A stretch of 64,000 nucleotides of DNA from Polyporus tsugae (Eukaryota; Basidiomycota; Agaricomycetes; Polyporales; Polyporaceae). The position numbers and the translations under genes are program-made. The stretch covers positions 248,001-312,000 of the forward strand of contig JAHRBS010000007.1 in the NCBI GenBank assembly GCA_024305745.1. The letters are read 5' to 3'. The notes under the pieces are model-generated. The model did no database searches. It saw only the letters and a program-made list of their open reading frames with translations, and was not told the DNA's origin. Positions 56,737 to 64,000 of this stretch are shown in pieces (the stretch's first letter is position 1; each line of letters starts with the position of its first letter).

Positions 56737-59700
56737 ATGTCGAACGCGCTCTACACTGCCATTACCAGCGTCCTTACGGGCCCCAACTACCTCAAGTGGG
56801 CCGTGACCATGGAGTCCTACCTCCTGGCACAAGGACAGTGGAAGGTCATCAACGAGTCTTGCCCCGCCACCGACGCTGACAAGCAAGCGGAATGGGACGG
56901 ACTCAACGGCAAGGCCATGGGTAACATCCGCCTTCGCCTCGCTCAAAGCATCATCAGTGCCATTGCTAGCAAGACCACTGCCGCGGACATCTGGAACCAC
57001 CTCAAGACGAACTACGGGAAGCCGGGCATCCCCATCGTCTATCAAGACTTCTGTGCCGCAATCAGTCTCACCGTCCCCAGCGACTCCAATCCTATCCCAG
57101 CCCTCGACAAGCTTGAGGCGCACTTCCAGCGCCTTGATACCAACAAGTTCGACGTTTCAGAGCACGTCAAGGGGATGATGCTCATCTCCAAGCTCCCTCA
57201 GTCCATGGATCCCGTCATCCAGGTCTACATCTCTGGCCTCAAGGATGACACTGCTGGCCCTGCCATCAAGAAGATCACGCTCGCCGGCATCCGCCAGGCC
57301 GTGATCATGCACTGGGAACAGCGCCAAGGACGTCACCAGTTGCGTAACAACGCCAACAAGATCAGCGCTGTCAAGCGCAAGGGGCCGGACCCCAACTTCC
57401 GTCAGCAGCAGCAGCAGCGCCCTCAGCGGCAGCAGCAGCAGCAGCGCCCTGATGGGCAGCAGCAACAAGGTGGATGCTCTCGCGGCCGCCGCTCTGGACG
57501 TGGTCGTGGTGGACAGCCAGGTGCGCACCAACATGCGCACTTTGCCCATATGGTTGATGTGGCGCCTTTTGCCCACATCACTGACGTCCCAACCACGATC
57601 ACCCAGGGCCCCAGCGGAGTGGAGGGTCCATGCGCTCTCATGCGCAAGCCCGTCCGCGCAAAGACAGGGGACAACAAGTACCCCTTGCTCATGTCTGCCA
57701 TATCCCTCGCCGAGGAACTCGGCATCCAGCCGACGTTCGAGCGCATCCGCATCCTCGAGGACCTCGTCCGACTCCAACAGGCCCCTCGCGCCCCGGAGGA
57801 ACAGAACCGCGCGGCCTTGCCCGCGGCCACCCCACTCGCATCTTCATCAACCCGATCTCCAACAATGAGTGGTGGCGACGACTTGCCCAGTGGCACCGAG
57901 GAGAGCAGCAGTTCGCAGTTCGAGGACTCGGACAGCGAGGAGGACCGCGCGCCCAAGCGCAAGCGCACCCTCAGGGAGCGCATGTCAGAGCGCACCCTAG
58001 AGGAGCGCCTCGCCCCTCTGGACGACCCGATGAACGAGCTGACGGACGACGAGGACGTCGTGTCGCTCGGCGTGGTTGAAGATGAAGTTGAATCTTTCTT
58101 CGATCAGTACTGGTCAGTCTATTCTTCTCCCCACAACAAGTTGTATGCTGACTTCGCGCCCTTAATGGCAGCTGATAATGTCGCAAGTCCCTCTTGTCGT
58201 GTAAACAGCCCGCATGTATCTGTAGCTATAGAGCAGAATACATGTCCTCACCACTCTTCACATGCTAAGTGTGCGCGCTGTAAGGGAAAGAATAAGCAGA
58301 TTGAACGGCAAGACTCGAACATGTGGATGCTCAACTCAGGAGCGTCAATGCACTTTACGTTCAACATGAGTGACTTTGCCGATTTCCGGTACTACAAAGT
58401 CCATTGACCGCTATACACAGCAGATGGGGTCACGTTCATGACTGGTGAAGGGACTGTCTTCCTAACTTTAGAGTCTGGAAAGACCATAAGGCTGATGAAT
58501 GTCGCCTTGGTCCCAAATCTTACCAACAAACTTGTTTCAATGGGAGCATTACTCCGTGAAGGAATGAAAGCGCGTGCATCGACCGCTAGTATCTCCTTCT
58601 ACCAAGCAAATGAGCTTGTAGTCACGTTTCAACCACGAAACATTGGTGACACTATTTATGTCATCTTCACGCAGCCTTTACTGGCGCGAAACATGATCAC
58701 AGCCTTTGAAGCTGTCGACTATGATACTCTACACCGTCGCTTAGGACACCCTTCGCGCGATGTGCTGAGACATGCTCGGAAACACACTGACAAGTGCCCG
58801 CATGTTGAGATTCCCAAAGAGGACTCGATTTGCCGAGGATGTGCTGAAGGCAAAATGCCATCGCAATCCCATCCGCTCGATCTTAGACGAGCATCGAAAC
58901 CTTTTGAGCTAGTCCACACGGACCTCAAAGAATTCCCTGTCCCTTCGTACCACAAACACAAGTACGCTATACTGTACTATGATGACTACACTTCACACGT
59001 GTGGACCGTCAAACTTCGTACCAAGGACACTGCCCTACAATCTACGCGACAATGGTTGACATATGTCGAAAACCAATATGGCGCGAAGGTGCAGAAATGG
59101 AAATCTGATGCTGGAGGTGAATTGAAATCAAAAGCCTTCATGAATATGCTCAAGGACAGAGGCATCGAGATTATAACCAGTGCACCACACATTCATCAAC
59201 AGAATGGCCGTGCCGAGCGCATAATTTGTACGCTCATGGACAAAGGGGAGGCAATGCGACACGACGCTTGCATACCTCAGTCCTGGTGGGAATTCTCCTT
59301 TGATCATGCTACACACGTCTATAACAGGACACCTATGCGTCGTCTGGAATGGCGAACCCCCTATGAACTTCTATACGACTCCAAGCCAGACATTAGCCAC
59401 CTACGCGTCTTTGGATGTGGAGCCTATGTCTTCTTGCCACCTGAAGTGCGGAAGAATAAACTATCCCCCAAATCGGAGTTGATGGTTTACCTTGGCATCG
59501 GCGATGGAGGTCACAATTATAAGTTCATGCGCCTACCAAACAATGTCATCTTTACAGCTGCTCAAGCGCTATTTGATGAACATATGTTTCCGAAGTGTCC
59601 GCACGAGCAGAAGCGACAGAGGCAGCAGATTGCGCCCAATGAAGAGGAATCACAGGAATCTGCGGACCAAGTCCCCACTCCTAAGAATCTCCCTGATGAC

Positions 59701-62112
59701 GATGAGGAGCCACATCGTCCTCCCAAAAACCTTCCTTCTAAAAAGGACAAGGGCAAGGCGCAAGACATCGCACCTCCTGCACCACCGGCTGAACTACCTG
59801 TACAGCGTACTTCACGCAGACAGACGCCGCGAAGTGTGCATAGCCCTGTGTTGCCGCAATCTCCTCCGGTTGAAAGATCTGGCGCGAGTTCTCCGCGACG
59901 ATCTGGGAGAGAACGGAAAGTACCAGTTCGCGAAGGGAATGTCTATGGTGAATCACGACACCCTACAGACATTTTCAAGGACATAGAGAAACGGGAATCG
60001 TGGAAGAAAATGGTTGAAGTTCGTGGAGAAACAAGTCGCTCTCGTACCGCGCCACCATCCAGAGATGAGAGGCTTCCCGGGCCTAGCTCTTCTCGATCAC
60101 TTCCGCGATCACGCGATGAACCCGTACTCCGTCCACCTTCGAAATAGACCACACCACGGGAGCCTACTCCTATGATCTCACCTAGTAGCAGCGACGCTGA
60201 GGAAGAGGATGACTCTGGTCCCATACCGGAACCTATACCTGCAGAGCCAGTCCCTCCACCTCACTCAGGCGCTCCTAGTGAGCAAAGCTCAGAGGCACAC
60301 TCGAACGAAAGTTCTGAGGAAGAGACTGATGATGAGGATGAATCATCTGAATACGAAGATGATGATGATAAAGACGCGTCCTCAGAGGAAGTCGAAGATG
60401 CCCTGCGTGATCCAGACGGAACTGATGTGGTAGAACTATGCTGGGAAGGGGGAGCATATCTCATCTAATACCTTATTTCTAAGGCTATCCCACCAGACGA
60501 TGAGGGGGAGAAGGCCTCGCCACTTAATGTGCGCGAATGGACCTTCCGTGATATCGCTGTCCTACCAAAGGATGAGCAAAAGGAGTGGTTCAACGCTTGC
60601 CGCGAAGAATTAGAGGCTCTTCGCAGGCGCGATGTGTATGACTTGGTTGACCGGCCCAAAGGGCGAAAGGTCATCAAGAACCGCTGGGTATTCGACGTCA
60701 AAACTGATGGACGAAAGAAAGCCAGGCTTGTTGCGAAAGGCTTCTCCCAGGTCGAAGGCGAAGACTTTGACAAAATATTCTCCCCAGTTGTACGATTCGA
60801 GACAGTGCGTCTCATCACAGCATTAGCAACGCTCGAGGACTGGCATATCTCAGGCCTCGATGTACGCAGTGCCTACCTATATGGCAAGCTGGACGAAGAG
60901 ATATATATGGAGCAGCCAGAAGGGTTTCGCACACCCGGCACAGAGCACAAAGTCCTCAGACTCAAATGTGCTCTATATGGGCTTAAGCAGGCAGGTTTAG
61001 CGTGGTGGCGCACCTTGTCTGAGTCCATGACATTGATGGGCTTTAAACGGCTCAGCAATGATGCAGGCATATACATCTACAAACGCTCTGATGGAGCACT
61101 TGTAGTTGTTATCGTCTACGTTGACGATGCACTCTTTTGTGGGCGAAATAGGAAGCTCGTAGCTGAACTGAAAGCTCGCTTCATGAGAAAGTGGGAGTGT
61201 CGAGACCTTGGCGATGCCAAAGAGTTCTTACGCATGCATATTACACGCAAAGGCAACGATATCCACCTGGATCAATGCGCCTACCTAGAGAAAGTACTGG
61301 AACGTTGCGGCATGACTAACGCGCGACCAGCTACTACTCCGCTCCCAGCAGGTTACCAACCTGAGCCCAACAAAGAGCAATCCACACCAGAGCTTCGCTC
61401 TAGGTTCCAGACAGTCATCGGTTCCCTACTGTATATCATGTTAGGAATAAGGCCGGACTTAGCCTTCGCTGTGACAAAATTGTCCCAGTTTGCATCCAAC
61501 CCATCTGAGGAGCACCTCAAGCGTGCACTCTATATCTGCCGCTATCTGGTTGGAACCAAGGATTACTCCCTGGTTTACAAAGGCAAAGCTCAGACTGGCT
61601 TAGTTGCCGGTACTGACTCTGATTGGGCATCAGATCCCAACACTCGACGCTCGCAGACAGGATTCTTCCTGAAACTAGCGGGTGGTGTTTTCTCGTGGAC
61701 TTCACGTGCACAGAAAACGATTGCTCATTCCTCAACTGAGGCTGAGTATATGGCGATGAGTGATTGTAGTCGCCAAGTAGTCTGGGTTCGCAACCTACTT
61801 GCAGAACTCGGCTACTATATCGATCATATACCTCTTTCTGGAGATAACCAAGGGTCTATCTTCATTGCATCAAATCCAGTAACGGAGCCGAGGTCTAAAC
61901 ACATCGACATCCGCTATCACTACATTCGGGAGGTACATGAAAAGGGCATCGTTGACCTATTCTACATTGAAGGTGACGACAATCCCGCCGATATATTCAC
62001 CAAGAACTTGGGAGCGACGAAATTCGTTAAATTCCGCTCTCAACTCGGGCTCCACTTTCCACAGCCAGCTTATAGCGCCAAATCCGCTTTCGTACCCATG
62101 CCGAGTACTTAG
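56737..62112 (+). pseudogene. Copia gag-pol, one frame with three in-frame stops
   Basis: One frame of 1,792 codons including stops: TGA 58405-58407, TAG 60145-60147, TAA 60466-60468. Gag (from 56737, GPNYLKWAVTMESYLL) has Gln-rich and Arg/Gly-rich tracts near 57400-57520 but no CCHC knuckle. A Cys/His cluster (CPHHSSHAKCARC, 58243-58281) lies just before the protease motif, which reads LNSGAS instead of the expected D-S/T-G. Integrase has the HRRLGH...CRGC zinc site and a D-D-E set (HTDLKEF, KSDAGGE, NGRAERI). The region between integrase and RT is disordered and acidic. RT has YVDD at 61117-61128; RNase H has GTDSDWASD and HSSTEAEYMAMS. C-terminus MPST. Not functional as it stands; annotated, not repaired. 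Confidence 0.93.
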
Positions 62113-62122
62113 CGAGGGGGAG
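62112..62122 (+). promoter_or_regulatory. Polypurine tract
   Basis: gcgagggggag overlaps the gag-pol stop and directly precedes the 3' LTR, the position of the plus-strand primer. Confidence 0.75.
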
Positions 62123-62449
62123 TGTTGAGCGCGGCACTGCCAAGCGCTGGCAGCCAACATAGCCGCTAGGCTGTGACACCGCCATAGCGCCAGTTGTCAC
62201 ACATGCCAGATTACTCATAGCCTCATCTATGATAATCGTGCACAGCTCGACTGTGCACCGTGTATGCTACTGTACAGTTCTTATATAGTCTAGTAGTATA
62301 TATACAGCTCCCCAGAGCCCCCAATATAGAGAGTTCTTTACACCCTACCACCATCATCACTTAACAAGCCTCAACAACCCCTCCAGGTGAGTATGCGGAG
62401 CTTCCGCTAGAGTTGCTGCCCGGTGTGGGCTTTGCCCCCGGGTTCAACA
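62123..62449 (+). repeat. 3' LTR (327 bp)
   Basis: Starts TGTTGAGCGC and ends GGGTTCAACA. Matches the 5' LTR except for 12 transitions and one 1-bp gap. Keeps the TATA box and the end-of-LTR sequence. Confidence 0.94.
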
Positions 62450-62956
62450 ATGTCTCCTATCTAAAACCCTTGAAGCTCGGAATCTTAGGCTTCGGATGCC
62501 TCTGAGATGCCAGCCGCTGTCAGGTGTCGGTTCGTAACGCACGCAATTGCATTTCAGTGGGCGTTGAGATAACACAGGACAGATTCAGATCTTGTTGGCG
62601 CGAGACGTATCCATGTTTCCTGGGTGCAAGCCTCGAAGTTGCCTCAAAGTGCGCAAGCTGGGTGGTAGCAAGGTGTTTAGCATGCCGACGTATAAGCGAG
62701 AAGGGGAATAATGGAATAATCAAAAATTGATTGATGTTGCCAGGTGGGGGTGTCCAAAGGGGGAGATGCTCTGGCGCTTACTCTCCGGGCTCCGGGTGTT
62801 TACCAATGTTTGATGCCAGCCGCTGCTGAGGGTTGAGGGGGAATAAGGTTCAGGATTTTAAACACGTGATCGACTCGGACCGAGGCTTTACAAACGCTCG
62901 ATAATAATTCAGCCTGAGTCCTCCTCCCAGAAATCGCCCCTCAACCCGAGGCAGCG
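62450..62956. other. Intergenic downstream of the retrotransposon
   Basis: No gene recognised. A pyrimidine tract and CAG acceptor at 62921-62930 probably open the exon of the next gene. Confidence 0.45.
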
Positions 62957-63439
62957 GTGGGACGGAGCCTGGAATGGCATCAGCACCGTCTCACCGCTGT
63001 TACGGATCAGATCGGTCCCCAAATCCTGTGGGAGACATTTGAGCTCGGTTTTCGTTACGAGCTTTGGGCTCTAGATCGCTTCATACGACCAGTGCGTTCG
63101 CTCGCACACGAAGCGGACAGGGCACTACGCGTTGCGCGTGTGTTTCCCTCCAGCAGTCTGTGGGTCGTGCCTCATATCCCGTCGGACGATTCCTGGGGTC
63201 TATTCGCCCCTCTCCCTCAACGTAGAATCATTTCTCTGAATGCGCTTCGCGAGGTACTCATGGCATGGCCTCGGTGTCCTCGGGAGATCATGGACGGCAA
63301 ACCATTGCTGATTTCGGATTCGGTGGAGACTATCGAGGAGCAGGAGTTGGGGTTGGCGTTGTTTTACACTCAGACATTTTTCGACGCCTCTGGCCGTGCA
63401 CCTATCGTTCCCCATTGTTACCCTCCCGGGCCCAAGTAG
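62931..63439 (+). CDS. Uncharacterised small protein, 5' exon not identified
   Basis: An open frame runs to a TAG at 63437-63439, about 169 codons from the acceptor at 62930. No in-frame ATG precedes the protein-like part, so the start probably lies in an upstream exon I could not find; a GTG at 62957 is not a credible start. Sequence is compact and regular (ILWETFELGFRYELWALDRF, then SSLWVVPHIPSDDSWGLF and EEQELGLALFYTQTFFD). Its Trp/Phe/Leu content suggests a folded domain, but I recognise no family. No signal peptide or membrane segment in the visible part. Confidence 0.55.
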
Positions 63440-63689
63440 TTTATCCGTCTGTATCGTGCATGCACCATATGATAGTGTCCGTATGTTAAGTAGTCGAATA
63501 GTATTAGTTTTTTCTACGCTGTAGGCGACTCGCGAACCGGCTCGGCTGCATCCACATGGCCCTTTGTATGAGGCGCTGAAGGATCGCTGCTAACGACCAC
63601 AACTTAGGCACGAGGTTTCGGCTTGCTGTCTCCTTTTGCGACTCTTTGTTCGATATTGCTCAGGCTGACAGTCCCCCGTCCTCGTCGGC

Positions 63690-64000
63690 ATGGCCCTCAA
63701 GAAATCCAAGAAGACTGCGGCAAAGGTCATCGAACGAGAACATCCAGCCTCTCGTCCGTCCGGAAATCGCGGCGCATCTGTGGTGGTGCAGAACTACTAC
63801 GAAGCCAGTCCTTCTGGGGTGGAATGGACCAATCGCGTGGTCGATGTAGAGGAATATGACGATCCTCGTCCCTCGAAGTTACCACGACTGCATTCCCCAC
63901 CACCGAACGCGGAGTCCTCTACCTCTTTTACTGTCAATAACCCTCCGTTACCCGACATCCCCATCTCTGAAGGCGTACCCGAGGATTCCCATTCACGATG
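63690..64000 (+). CDS. Start of a gene cut by the window edge, possibly a KDZ-type transposase
   Basis: The ATG at 63690 (gtcggcATGgcc) opens a frame to the window end (103 codons). The N-terminus is lysine-rich (MALKKSKKTAAK), followed by SVVVQNYYEASPSGVEWT, VDVEEYD and PRLHSPPP, then PEDSHSR. Lysine-rich starts with proline-rich linkers of this kind are common in Agaricomycete KDZ (Kyakuja-Dileera-Zisupton) transposases, but I see no diagnostic Cys cluster in this part, so this is a suggestion only. The next kilobase would decide. Confidence 0.45.
   Translation, partial: MALKKSKKTAAKVIEREHPASRPSGNRGASVVVQNYYEASPSGVEWTNRVVDVEEYDDPRPSKLPRLHSPPPNAESSTSFTVNNPPLPDIPISEGVPEDSHSR

Larger units (their letters stand above)
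56091..62449 (+). mobile_element. Ty1/copia LTR retrotransposon, nearly full length, inactivated
   Basis: Two direct LTRs (328 and 327 bp, beginning TGTT and ending AACA) flank a 5.7 kb interior with primer-binding site, one long gag-pol frame and a polypurine tract. Domain order Gag, protease, integrase, reverse transcriptase, RNase H is that of Pseudoviridae/copia. Three in-frame stops and an altered protease site indicate loss of function. LTRs differ by 12 transitions and one 1-bp gap, about 3.7%, so the insertion is old rather than recent. No matching 5-bp target duplication at the ends. Confidence 0.95.

Noticed and set aside
1..64000. CRISPR array, operon structure, bacterial promoters
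   Set aside because: Intron-rich eukaryotic DNA; no regularly spaced short repeats found.

Overview
The window is nuclear DNA of a filamentous basidiomycete, probably an Agaricomycete and plausibly Polyporales. Genes are GC-rich and cut by many 45-70 nt GT-AG introns. The gene types are typical of such fungi: P450s, secreted sedolisins, F-box families, long kinases with disordered N-termini, GH31 and a Ty1/copia element. Taxonomy below phylum is inference. Exon ends were read by eye from frames, splice consensus and paralogue comparison; no alignment program was used.

Layout. 1-1371: 3' half of a cytochrome P450 (+). 3091-4356: uncharacterised disordered protein (+). 5.97-11.13 kb: arm A of a large inverted duplication, with a sedolisin (S53) protease gene followed by an F-box gene carrying a 1-nt frameshift. 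12.3-15.8 kb: centrosomin/Mto1-type coiled-coil protein with a CM1 motif (+). 16.1-22.3 kb: SDR, full P450 and alpha/beta-hydrolase, all on the minus strand. 22.8-25.2 kb: Ser/Thr kinase (-). 25.8-28.2 kb: kinase-like gene (-). 29.4-34.2 kb: arm B, the mirror image of arm A, with intact F-box and S53 genes (-). 35.9-37.9 kb: third F-box paralogue (-). 38.4-40.8 kb: paralogue of the first kinase with an HGD catalytic loop (-). 41.6 kb: tRNA-Gln(UUG) with a tiny intron (-). 42.5-45.9 kb: secreted GH31 alpha-glucosidase (+). 46.5-51.3 kb: Rap1-like telomere protein with two Myb domains (-). 51.3-56.1 kb: no gene I can support. 56.09-62.45 kb: nearly complete but inactivated copia retrotransposon with both LTRs. 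63.0-63.4 kb: short uncharacterised gene. 63.69 kb to the end: start of a gene cut by the window edge.

The main theme is local duplication: P450 x2, S53 x2, F-box x3, kinase x2, and the two S53/F-box pairs forming a roughly 5.2 kb inverted repeat around about 18 kb of unrelated genes. The secreted proteases and alpha-glucosidase fit extracellular nutrition. P450, SDR and hydrolase side by side could form a small oxidative pathway, but this is not shown. The retrotransposon shows a decay signature: LTR differences are all transitions, mostly at CpG, its three in-frame stops are each one C-to-T change from a sense codon, and its protease Asp is replaced by Asn.
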